A stretch of DNA of 64,000 bases from the NCBI GenBank assembly GCA_036279015.1, contig DASUJY010000022.1:50425-114424 (forward strand). Direction: 5' to 3'. The translations under genes were made by a program, and so were the position numbers. Numbering within the stretch: the first letter of the stretch is position 1; every line of letters begins with the position of its first letter. Below are positions 33,421-39,669 of the stretch, one piece after another. The notes below the pieces were generated by a model. It saw only the letters and a program-made list of their open reading frames with translations. It was not told the DNA's origin and made no database searches. The stretch is from DATEOR01 sp036279015. Lineage in GTDB: Bacteria > Actinomycetota > Thermoleophilia > Gaiellales > Gaiellaceae.

Positions 33421-33471
33421 GTCGTCCGTGCCCCGAGAATACGCGGGGTCATCCGCTATCGTTGGCTGACA

Positions 33472-33546
33472 CGGGGCGTGGCGCAGCCTGGTTAGCGCGC
33501 TAGTCTGGGGGACTAGAGGTCCCGAGTTCAAATCTCGGCGCCCCGA
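33472..33546 (+). tRNA. tRNA-Pro (anticodon GGG)
   Basis: A complete cloverleaf is readable: acceptor CGGGGCG/CGCCCCG, D stem GCGC/GCGC, anticodon stem CTAGT/ACTAG with loop CTGGGGG (anticodon GGG, reading CCC), a five-base variable loop, and T stem CCGAG/CTCGG with loop TTCAAAT. The discriminator is A and CCA is not encoded, so the CCA-adding enzyme at 13.0 kb would be needed. A strong terminator follows four bases later. Confidence 0.95.
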
Positions 33547-33550
33547 TAAA

Positions 33551-33580
33551 AAGAAACCCCCTGCTAAGAGGGGGTTTCTT
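33551..33580 (+). terminator. Strong hairpin terminator after tRNA-Pro
   Basis: Perfect 12-base arms (AAGAAACCCCCT / AGGGGGTTTCTT) close a six-base loop. The A-rich left and T-rich right ends suit termination on either strand. It probably ends the tRNA transcript. Confidence 0.85.
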
Positions 33581-33654
33581 GATCGTGGAGCCCCTCCACG
33601 GCGTCGCGCATGGTGGGCGGTGCCGTTCGTTCGCCCCAGGGAACCCTCGGTTTC

Positions 33655-34344
33655 CTAGCCCTTGTCGATCCGCTCGGCTCCTAGTGGCATTTCTTCCTCG
33701 TGCACGCACCGCGCGTGTCGATTGAGGAACTCGGCGCCGGTGAGCGAGATCTTGTACGCACCGCTTCCGAAGCCGACCCCTTCCCAGCCCGTTACGTGAC
33801 CGGTGTCGGTAAATCGACCATGTACCTGATCGAACGGGAAGGTCGGAAAGATGAGTGCCGGCGAGCGCGGCACTGGACCATTGACCGGATCCCTGTCGTA
33901 CGACGAAATCGCAAGGAAGTACTCGCCTCGGATGCTCGGGCCGTTCGGGTGTCCCGCCGGCAGCTCCGACTGCAGCGTCCCGCCCGAATCGTCGTTTGCA
34001 TAGAGCCCGACGCCGTGCGAATCGAAGAGGAAGAGCTGTGAATCGAAGTCTGCTCCACCAATGGTCGAGGCACTGAAGCCCGGGTCGGCGCAGATCTTGA
34101 ACATGTCGACCCCGACCAGCATCCCCTTGATCACTTTGAGCTGGCCAGTGCCCCGGACGGCCTGTGCGCCTCCCGGCTTTGCGCCGGCATCGGGTTGCTC
34201 GACCCACTTCTGTCCTTGTTGCCCACCGAGGCTCGATGACGCGACTACACCCATGACGACGGCGAGCATCGTCGTCGACAGGAGTACGCGCCAACCATGA
34301 CCAACCCAGCCCGGTGGTCGTCTAGTAGACGTTGAAAAACTCAC
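33655..34344 (-). CDS. Hypothetical secreted protein, PPC-like beta-sandwich
   Basis: A 229-residue protein with an N-terminal signal-like region (basic head, then VLLSTTMLAVVMGVVA near residues 20-36). The mature part has SQLFLFDSHGVGLYANDD, then GEYFLAISSYDRDP, a pattern like bacterial pre-peptidase C-terminal (PPC) or DVUA0089-type extracellular beta-sandwich domains. No catalytic residues are recognisable. Base composition is lower in GC than in the flanking genes, and no neighbour is related, so acquisition by transfer is possible. The start at 34344 gives about 18 residues before the hydrophobic core; a later start is possible. Confidence 0.6.
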   Translation of the reverse strand: MSFSTSTRRPPGWVGHGWRVLLSTTMLAVVMGVVASSSLGGQQGQKWVEQPDAGAKPGGAQAVRGTGQLKVIKGMLVGVDMFKICADPGFSASTIGGADFDSQLFLFDSHGVGLYANDDSGGTLQSELPAGHPNGPSIRGEYFLAISSYDRDPVNGPVPRSPALIFPTFPFDQVHGRFTDTGHVTGWEGVGFGSGAYKISLTGAEFLNRHARCVHEEEMPLGAERIDKG

Positions 34345-34630
34345 TTCGACCCCCTCTCGTACGGAACTACAGATGCGACGATCCCACTAGCAATCCATAG
34401 GCATCGACCTCGCTTCCCGCTAAGCCTGAGCGGCTCCTGCGTATGGGAGAAACAGTGGGAGGGAGCAGTCGGCTGGGGGACCGCTTCTACCTCGGCTCCT
34501 TCTCGTGCCGCTCGCCGAAGCGAGAGCAGGCACGCGTTCGAGCCTACTCCAATCACCTGCCAGGTTCTACGCACCTCCGGAAACGGTTGCGATTTCCTTA
34601 CATGGGCGAGTCCTGCCCGTCCGGCGCATC
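34345..34630. other. Intergenic, nothing recognised
   Basis: I see no convincing gene, RNA or repeat here. Composition is lower in GC than average. Short open frames on both strands have no ribosome site or coding character. Confidence 0.5.
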
Positions 34631-34652
34631 AAAAAGGCCCCGTTGAGGGGCC
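34631..34652 (-). terminator. Intrinsic terminator on the minus strand
   Basis: Read on the minus strand, GGCCCC and GGGGCC pair around a TCAAC loop and are followed at once by five T (34635-34631). This is a canonical terminator and implies minus-strand transcription coming from about 35.0 kb, across the small peptide frames. Confidence 0.75.
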
Positions 34653-34671
34653 CTTTCGAATCGGGGCCGGA

Positions 34672-34782
34672 CTACGCTGTCCGGGCCCAGGAAGTCGGAA
34701 ACTTCCGCAGTTTGTCTCGGAGGCTTGCCGCCGACATCCGAGCTCCTTTCTCTTGCCGCCAGTAGTACGCCGGTTGTCTCAT
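34672..34782 (-). CDS. Small basic peptide, 21 or 36 residues
   Basis: Two in-frame ATGs occur. The inner one at 34737 gives a 21-residue peptide (SAASLRDKLRKFPTSWARTA after Met), with AAAGGAG six bases upstream, a strong ribosome site. The outer one at 34782 gives 36 residues (start RQPAYYWRQEKGAR). The peptide is basic and could form an amphipathic helix. A minus-strand terminator lies 20 bases after the stop. No family is recognised. The ribosome site and terminator are the evidence; the coordinates use the longer form. Confidence 0.4.
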   Translation of the reverse strand: MRQPAYYWRQEKGARMSAASLRDKLRKFPTSWARTA

Positions 34783-34828
34783 CGGCGCTGCCACGGCGGG
34801 CAGCCACCCTCGTTCGAGTGAAGAGACG

Positions 34829-34924
34829 TCAGGCGAGCAGCGTCGGCCGCCGGCCACGCGAAAGGTCGACGAGGGCGGCTGCGAGCGCAAAGACGAAGAC
34901 GAGAGCGAGCGCGATCTTGAGCAT
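34829..34924 (-). CDS. Possible 31-residue single-span membrane peptide
   Basis: The frame reads MLKIALALVFVFALAAALVD, then a basic tail SRGRRPTLLA. One membrane span with positive residues after it would place the tail inside by the positive-inside rule. No ribosome site is seen before the ATG. It lies in the same minus-strand interval as the small basic peptide and before the terminator at 34.63 kb. Confidence 0.35.
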   Translation of the reverse strand: MLKIALALVFVFALAAALVDLSRGRRPTLLA

Positions 34925-34969
34925 GCTTGCGAGACGCGCGAGCGGGCGTTGATCTTCCCTCGTGTTCTC

Positions 34970-35027
34970 CACAGGCTGTGGGTGCCTGTGAAAGGTGTGG
35001 AATCCCACACCCAAATTTGTGCAAATT
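34970..35027. promoter_or_regulatory. Three adjacent inverted repeats, probable operator cluster
   Basis: Within 58 bases are CACAGGC-N7-GCCTGTG (34970-34990), GGTGTGG-N4-CCACACC (34994-35011) and AATTTG-TG-CAAATT (35014-35027). All arms are perfect. They end 14 bases before the -35 of a plus-strand promoter and lie upstream of the minus-strand small peptides, so they could control both directions. Confidence 0.55.
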
Positions 35028-35041
35028 CCGGCAAGTCCCCG

Positions 35042-35071
35042 TTGACTCAACGTGACCCGATGTACTAGGTT
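35042..35071 (+). promoter_or_regulatory. Sigma-70 promoter TTGACT-N18-TAGGTT
   Basis: TTGACT (five of six to consensus) and TAGGTT (four of six) are separated by 18 bases. Transcription would start near 35078 and run into a strongly structured, non-coding interval that meets a convergent gene at 35202. Confidence 0.6.
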
Positions 35072-35077
35072 CGGCGC

Positions 35078-35205
35078 GGCGGTCGAGAGTGCCGCCTCTC
35101 CCGGTCGTGGGCCCGCAGCCCACCTCTCCCTAGGTCGGAGGCCGGCGCTCTACACGGTTTGGTACCGGAGCGCCGGCTTCCTGCCGTTCGTAGAAGACCG
35201 CTCAG
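35078..35205 (+). ncRNA. Putative structured small RNA
   Basis: No coding frame fits. The transcript could fold into three hairpins: GGCGG/CCGCC; GTGGGC/GCCCAC with a five-base loop; and a long 14-pair stem (GGAGGCCGGCGCTC with GAGCGCCGGCTTCC, one G-U pair) enclosing a smaller CGG/CCG stem. A C/U-rich single-stranded motif CTCTCCC follows each of the first two hairpins, and could pair with Shine-Dalgarno sequences. A promoter lies just upstream. I cannot match it to 6S, SRP, RNase P or tmRNA. Ends are estimates; the long stem may serve as the terminator. Confidence 0.45.
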
Positions 35206-35930
35206 GGCTGCGGGTGAACGAGGGTCGGCACGGGGAGGCCGCCCTGGATCTGCGAGACGTAGACGCGGAGCTCGCGCTCCTTGCGGGCCAGCTGCTCCTC
35301 GAGGTCGGCGAGCTCGCGCTCGCGCCGGTCGAGCTCGTCCTGGCGCACCTGGAGGTCGACGTTCGTTCGCACCTCGCGGGCTTCGAGCTCGCGCTCGCGG
35401 CGCGCGACGTCGTCGCTTCGCTCCTGGATGAGGGTCTCGTTGTCCGTCAAGCGCTTTTCCCGGTGCTCGATCCAGCGGGTCGCCTGCGAGGCTGTCTCTG
35501 CGCTCAGGAGGTCGCCCTCGGCCTCCACGAGCTCGCGCTCGCGCTCGGCGAGGAGCTTCTGCTCCGAGCGAAGCCGGTCTCGCCTGTAAGCGGCGAGGCG
35601 CTCCCGCTCCGAGAGCTCGGCTTCCGCCTCGACGACCTTCGTCGTCCGCTCGCGGAGCTCGCCCGCCTTCTCGGCGAGGAGAAGGGCGCGCTCCTCGACG
35701 GTGCCGAGCGCCCTTCGCACGGTCTCGTCCGCCTTCGCCTGGACAGGCCCCAGCTCCTCGACGCGCTCCGTGCGCGCACGAAGCTCGTTCTCGAGCGCCT
35801 CGAGGCGCTTCAGCTCGTACTCGACCTCGTTCCCGCGGAAGGTGATCTCGGCGCCGCGCTCGTCGAGCTCGGCGGCGCTCTTCGCGAGATACGACTCGAG
35901 CGAGTGTCGAAGCCCCTCACCAATCCCCAT
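35202..35930 (-). CDS. Hypothetical coiled-coil protein
   Basis: A 242-residue, almost wholly alpha-helical protein with heptads from about residue 10 to 225, very rich in Glu, Arg, Leu and Ala (for example LRERTTKVVEAEAELSERER and RRERELADLEEQLARKEREL, quoted in parts). The end (GGLPVPTLVHPQP) is non-helical. No signal peptide or membrane segment is seen. A structural or scaffolding role is likely, but no family is recognised. A -10 box lies six bases before the ATG at 35930. The 3' end meets the putative RNA at 35.2 kb. Confidence 0.75.
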   Translation of the reverse strand: MGIGEGLRHSLESYLAKSAAELDERGAEITFRGNEVEYELKRLEALENELRARTERVEELGPVQAKADETVRRALGTVEERALLLAEKAGELRERTTKVVEAEAELSERERLAAYRRDRLRSEQKLLAERERELVEAEGDLLSAETASQATRWIEHREKRLTDNETLIQERSDDVARRERELEAREVRTNVDLQVRQDELDRRERELADLEEQLARKERELRVYVSQIQGGLPVPTLVHPQP

Positions 35931-35936
35931 GGAATC

Positions 35937-35942
35937 AGTATC
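35937..35942 (-). promoter_or_regulatory. -10 box GATACT for the coiled-coil gene
   Basis: On the minus strand, GATACT (four of six to consensus) ends six bases before the ATG at 35930, again the leaderless spacing. Confidence 0.4.
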
Positions 35943-35960
35943 GAACCGCCGTCCAGCCGA

Positions 35961-35980
35961 AAAACCCCCCTTTCGGGGGG
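35961..35980 (-). terminator. Minus-strand hairpin with T-run just upstream of the coiled-coil gene
   Basis: Read on the minus strand, CCCCCC-GAAA-GGGGGG is followed by five T. It ends about 30 bases before the ATG at 35930 and 18 bases before its -10 box. Either it blocks transcription from upstream, so the gene depends on its own promoter, or it works as an attenuator in a longer leader. Confidence 0.6.
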
Positions 35981-36018
35981 AGGAGCGGCTCGGGTTTGGC
36001 TCTTTCCTTCTCGATGGG

Positions 36019-36108
36019 ATGAGTGTTCGCTTCCTGGCAGCGGGCCTGACAGGCTTTGCGGCTGCGATCGCCCTGGCGGCGCTGCCGCTTCTCGCGCACG
36101 GCGCCTGA
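36019..36108 (+). CDS. Possible 29-residue membrane or leader peptide
   Basis: The frame from ATG 36019 reads MSVRFLAAGLTGFAAAIALA and continues AALPLLAHGA. It is one hydrophobic span with a basic start, and could be a tiny membrane protein or a remnant signal peptide. No ribosome site is visible. It lies 46 bases upstream of the GH15 gene on the same strand. Confidence 0.3.
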   Translation: MSVRFLAAGLTGFAAAIALAALPLLAHGA

Positions 36109-36154
36109 GCCGAGCCGACTTGACGCGCGGCGCTCGTGTTGCGCTGAATAGCGC

Positions 36155-37957
36155 ATGCCCGCGTACCTGCCGATCGCCGAGCACGGGATCATGGGCGACC
36201 TCCACACGATCGCCCTCACCGCGACCGACGGGACCATCGACTGGTACTGCTGCCCGTCGTTCGACTCGCCTAGCGTCTTCGCGTCGATCCTCGACAGCGA
36301 GAACGGCGGTTACTACCGCATCTCGCCTGCCAAGGAAGGGTGGACGCCGAAGCAGCTCTACTTCCCGGACACGAACGTCCTCATCACGCGCTTCCTGAGC
36401 CCGGATGGCGTGGGCGAGATCCAGGGCTTCATGCCGATCGAGGAGGCGAGCGACGAGGCTCACCGCCATCGCCTCGTCCGGCGCGTCGAGGGCGTGCGCG
36501 GGGAGATGCGGTTCCGGGTCGAGATGTACCCGCGCTTCAACTACGGGCGGGACGAGCACGAGATCGTGCAGTACGAGCACGGGGTCGTCTTCCGCTCGCC
36601 GACGCTCTGTCTGGCTCTCCAGGCGACGACGCCGATCGCCTGCGACGAGCAGGGAATCCATGCCGAGTTCACGGTGCGCGCGGGCGCCTCCGTCACCTTC
36701 GTCCTCGAGCGCGTCGCGCGCGATTACGTCCCCCGGGCCTATTCGGAGGAGGAGAACCGGGACGCCTACGAGGAAACGATCGCCTTCTGGCGCAGGTGGC
36801 TCTCGCAGTCCCACTACCGCGGCCGCTGGCGCGAGATGGTCAACCGCTCCGCGCTCACGCTCAAGCTGCTCACGTACAGCCCGACCGGCGCGATCGTCGC
36901 GGCCCCGACGACGAGCCTTCCCGAGCAGATCGGCGGCACGCGGAACTGGGACTACCGCTACACGTGGGTCCGCGACGCCGCGTTCTCGCTCTACGCCCTC
37001 CTGCGACTCGGCTTCACCGACGAGGCCGAGGCGTTCACCGGCTGGCTCTGGGACCGGGTCCTGCGTCGCAGGGAGACGGAGACCGGCCCGCTCCAGATCA
37101 TGTACGGCATCGACGGGCGGAGCGAGCTCACCGAGGGGATACTGGAGCACTTCGAGGGCTACCGCGGTTCGCGGCCCGTCCGGATCGGGAACGCCGCCTA
37201 CAACCAGCTCCAGCTCGACATCTACGGCGAGCTCATCGACTCGGTCTACCTCTTCAACAAGTACGGCGAGCCGATCGCGCACGAGAGCTGGGTCGAGATC
37301 TCGCGCATCGTCGACTGGATCTGCACCGCCTGGGATCAGCCGGACGAAGGCATCTGGGAGGTTCGCGGCGGACGTCAGAACTTCACGTACTCGCGGCTCA
37401 TGTGCTGGGTTGCCATCGAGCGGGCGATCCGAATCGCGCGCCAGCGCGGCCTGCCGGCCGACCTCGACGCCTGGCGCGCCGCGCGCGACGCCATCTACCA
37501 CCAGATCATGACTCGCTGCTGGAACGAGAAGCGCGGGGCCTTCGTCCAGCATTTCGACACGGACGTCCTCGACGCCTCGCTCCTCCTCATGCCGCTCGTC
37601 AAGTTCATCGCGCCGACGGATCCGCGCTGGCTCTCGACGCTCGATGCGATCACGAAGGAGCTCGTCTCCGACAGCCTCGTCTATCGCTACAACGCGCGCG
37701 CCGCGCCCGACGGGGTCGCGGGGGAGGAGGGAACCTTCTCGATCTGCTCCTTCTGGTACGTGGAGGCGCTCGCGCGCGCCGGCCGCCTCTCGGAAGCGCG
37801 CCTCGCCTTCGAGAAGATGCTCACCTACGGGAACCACCTCGGCCTCTACTCCGAGGAGATCGGCCCGACCGGCGAGCAGCTCGGCAACTTCCCGCAGGCC
37901 TTCACCCATCTCGCGCTGATCAGCGCGGCCGTCAACCTCGACTACCAGCTGGGGTAG
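36155..37957 (+). CDS. Glycoside hydrolase family 15 (glucoamylase/trehalase-like)
   Basis: A 600-residue cytoplasmic GH15 enzyme. The N-terminal beta-sandwich begins YLPIAEHGIMGDLHTIALT (part) with DGTIDWYCCPSFDSPSVF. The (alpha/alpha)6 barrel has GGTRNWDYRYTWVRDAAFSL (part), and the catalytic acid and base are in DQPDEGIWEVRGG and in the EEGTFSICSFWYVEAL region near the end. In mycobacteria this group includes trehalase, in others glucoamylase or isomaltase, so the substrate is an alpha-glucan or trehalose. proC follows nine bases after it. Confidence 0.92.
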   Translation: MPAYLPIAEHGIMGDLHTIALTATDGTIDWYCCPSFDSPSVFASILDSENGGYYRISPAKEGWTPKQLYFPDTNVLITRFLSPDGVGEIQGFMPIEEASDEAHRHRLVRRVEGVRGEMRFRVEMYPRFNYGRDEHEIVQYEHGVVFRSPTLCLALQATTPIACDEQGIHAEFTVRAGASVTFVLERVARDYVPRAYSEEENRDAYEETIAFWRRWLSQSHYRGRWREMVNRSALTLKLLTYSPTGAIVAAPTTSLPEQIGGTRNWDYRYTWVRDAAFSLYALLRLGFTDEAEAFTGWLWDRVLRRRETETGPLQIMYGIDGRSELTEGILEHFEGYRGSRPVRIGNAAYNQLQLDIYGELIDSVYLFNKYGEPIAHESWVEISRIVDWICTAWDQPDEGIWEVRGGRQNFTYSRLMCWVAIERAIRIARQRGLPADLDAWRAARDAIYHQIMTRCWNEKRGAFVQHFDTDVLDASLLLMPLVKFIAPTDPRWLSTLDAITKELVSDSLVYRYNARAAPDGVAGEEGTFSICSFWYVEALARAGRLSEARLAFEKMLTYGNHLGLYSEEIGPTGEQLGNFPQAFTHLALISAAVNLDYQLG

Positions 37958-37966
37958 CGTTTCTCC

Positions 37967-38782
37967 ATGGCGAGCCGGAAGATCGCGGTGCTCGGAGCCG
38001 GCAAAGCCGGCGAAGCCCTCATCGCCGGTCTCATCTCCTCGGGATGGCGCGAGCCCGGGGAGATCGCCGCCTCCGCGCGCCACGAGGAGCGCCTCGCGGA
38101 GCTCGCCGAACGCTATGGGATCGCGACGACGGCCAGCAACGCCGAGGCGGCGACGGATGCGGGCGTCGTGGTCATCGCCGTGAAGCCGCAGGACATCGAG
38201 TCCCTCCTCGCCGAGGTGGCGGGCACGCTCACGGCGGCGCAGACCGTCCTCTCGATCGCAGCGGCGATCCCGACCCAGCTGATCGAGAGCCGGCTGGCGA
38301 GCGGCGTCCCCGTCGTCCGCGCGATGCCGAACGCCCCCGTCACGGTGCACGAGGGGATGGCTGGGATCTCGGCGGGCGCGCATGCGGACGAGGAGCACCT
38401 GGCGGCCGCCGAGGAGGTGCTCGGGTCAGTCGGCCGATCGGTCCGGGTCGACGAGGGCTACATGGACGCGATCACCGCAGTCTCGGGCTCCGGGCCCGCG
38501 TACTTCGCGCTACTCGCCGAGTCGATGATCGAGGCGGGGATCCTGCTCGGGCTCTCGCGGGAGATCGCCACCGACCTCGTCGTCCAGACGATGCTCGGCA
38601 CCGCCAAGCTCCTGCGCGACGAGGAGATGCACCCCGTCCAGCTGCGGGAAATGGTCACCTCGCCCGGAGGGACGACGATCGCCGCCATCCGCGAGCTCGA
38701 GCAGGCCGGCGTCCGCGCCGCCTTCCTGAACGCGATCCAGGCGGCGATGAAGCGCTCCCAGGAGCTAGCGCAGGGCGGGTAG
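37967..38782 (+). CDS. proC: Pyrroline-5-carboxylate reductase
   Basis: A 271-residue NADPH-dependent reductase, the last step of proline synthesis. VLGAGKAGEALIAGL near residues 7-21 is the dinucleotide fold, with VVIAVKPQD, VRAMPNAPV and the signature VSGSGPAYFALLAESMIEAG (residue range about 170-190), then MVTSPGGTTIAAI. Its length is normal. Proline is also the cognate of ProS and tRNA-Pro seen earlier in the window, but the genes are not linked. The last 18 bases overlap the convergent peptidase gene. Confidence 0.95.
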   Translation: MASRKIAVLGAGKAGEALIAGLISSGWREPGEIAASARHEERLAELAERYGIATTASNAEAATDAGVVVIAVKPQDIESLLAEVAGTLTAAQTVLSIAAAIPTQLIESRLASGVPVVRAMPNAPVTVHEGMAGISAGAHADEEHLAAAEEVLGSVGRSVRVDEGYMDAITAVSGSGPAYFALLAESMIEAGILLGLSREIATDLVVQTMLGTAKLLRDEEMHPVQLREMVTSPGGTTIAAIRELEQAGVRAAFLNAIQAAMKRSQELAQGG

Positions 38783-39625
38783 CGGGTCGACCGCTGCCCC
38801 GCGTCGGCGTACCTCGAAGTGCAGGTGCGGTCCGGTCGCCTCGCCGGAGGCACCCACGCGCCCGACGCGGCTCCCGGCGCGGACACGCTCGCCGCGGTGC
38901 ACGGAGATGCGGGAGAGGTGGGCGTAGAACGTGCGCACGTGATGCCCGTGGCGGATGACGACGAGGTAGCCGTAGCCGCCGCTGTCCCAGCCCGCGCGCG
39001 TAACCCTGCCCGCCCTGGCCGCGCGCACACGCTCGCCGTAGTAGGCGGGAAGGTCGAGACCGGCGTGAAAGCGGTTGCCGCGCGGCCCGAAGCGGTCGCC
39101 GATCGGTGCGTTCACCGGCCTGAGCAGGCCGAACGGCACGCGGGGACGGTGTCTGCGCAGGGCGCGAAAGGTGGCAGGCCCGGCGACGCCGTCGACGAGA
39201 AGGCGCAACGAGCGCTGGAAGCGGTGCAACGCGGCGTTCGTGTGCGGGCCGAAGACGCCGTCCATCGCGCCCGAGGGGAAGCCGTGCCAGGCGAGCTTGA
39301 ACTGGAGCGCGGCGACGTCCCAGCCGCGCCGGCCGCTGACGAGCATCCGCGTCGCGTAGCGGTGGCGTCCGTAGCGCCCGAGCGCTCGCCGTGTCCGCGG
39401 CCCGGCGATGCCGTCGACGGCGATCCCGGCCCTGCGCTGGAGGAGCCGCACGCCCCGTCGCGTCCCCGGCCCCATGATCCCGTCGATGGTTCCCGAGTAG
39501 AGCCCACGGTGCTGGAGGCCGACCTGGAGCCCGGCCACGTTCGCGTGGCGACCGCCGGCCGCCGTGGAGGCGAGCGTGAGGAGCCCGACGAGCGCGAGCA
39601 GCGCGGTGCAGGCTCGAAGAGCCAT
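38765..39625 (-). CDS. Secreted M23 peptidoglycan endopeptidase with two PG-binding domains
   Basis: A 286-residue exported protein. A signal peptide (residues 1-25) precedes two peptidoglycan-binding type 1 domains: NVAGLQVGLQHRGLYSGTID and DVAALQFKLAWHGFPSGAMD begin them (both partial). The LytM/M23 domain starts near GDRFGPRGNRFHAGLDLP, with zinc ligands His and Asp there, and the HxH of GPHLHFEV near the end. It cleaves peptide cross-bridges in the wall. The start ATG at 39625 is chosen because it opens the signal peptide. The basic character of the domain is marked. It stands alone and is divergent from trpB2. Confidence 0.9.
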   Translation of the reverse strand: MALRACTALLALVGLLTLASTAAGGRHANVAGLQVGLQHRGLYSGTIDGIMGPGTRRGVRLLQRRAGIAVDGIAGPRTRRALGRYGRHRYATRMLVSGRRGWDVAALQFKLAWHGFPSGAMDGVFGPHTNAALHRFQRSLRLLVDGVAGPATFRALRRHRPRVPFGLLRPVNAPIGDRFGPRGNRFHAGLDLPAYYGERVRAARAGRVTRAGWDSGGYGYLVVIRHGHHVRTFYAHLSRISVHRGERVRAGSRVGRVGASGEATGPHLHFEVRRRGAAVDPLPALR

Positions 39626-39655
39626 GGACGGCTTTCTTTCGCCTTCGAACCCGAC

Positions 39656-39661
39656 TATCCT
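39656..39661 (+). promoter_or_regulatory. -10 box TATCCT for trpB2
   Basis: TATCCT ends eight bases before the GTG at 39670, supporting that start and a leaderless transcript. Confidence 0.45.
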
Positions 39662-39669
39662 CGCCCGGA

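Noticed and set aside
33500..34294. Minus-strand frame running through the tRNA-Pro and terminator
   Set aside because: It crosses a clear tRNA and hairpin, and has no coding character.
34500..34560. tRNA-like T-arm sequence GCGTTCGAGCC
   Set aside because: No acceptor, D or anticodon stems could be drawn around it.
33472..35050. Integrated element at tRNA-Pro
   Set aside because: I looked for a direct repeat of the tRNA 3' end and an integrase and found neither.
35810..38398. An 862-codon antisense frame across GH15 and proC
   Set aside because: No motifs; the plus strand carries clear GH15 and ProC signatures.
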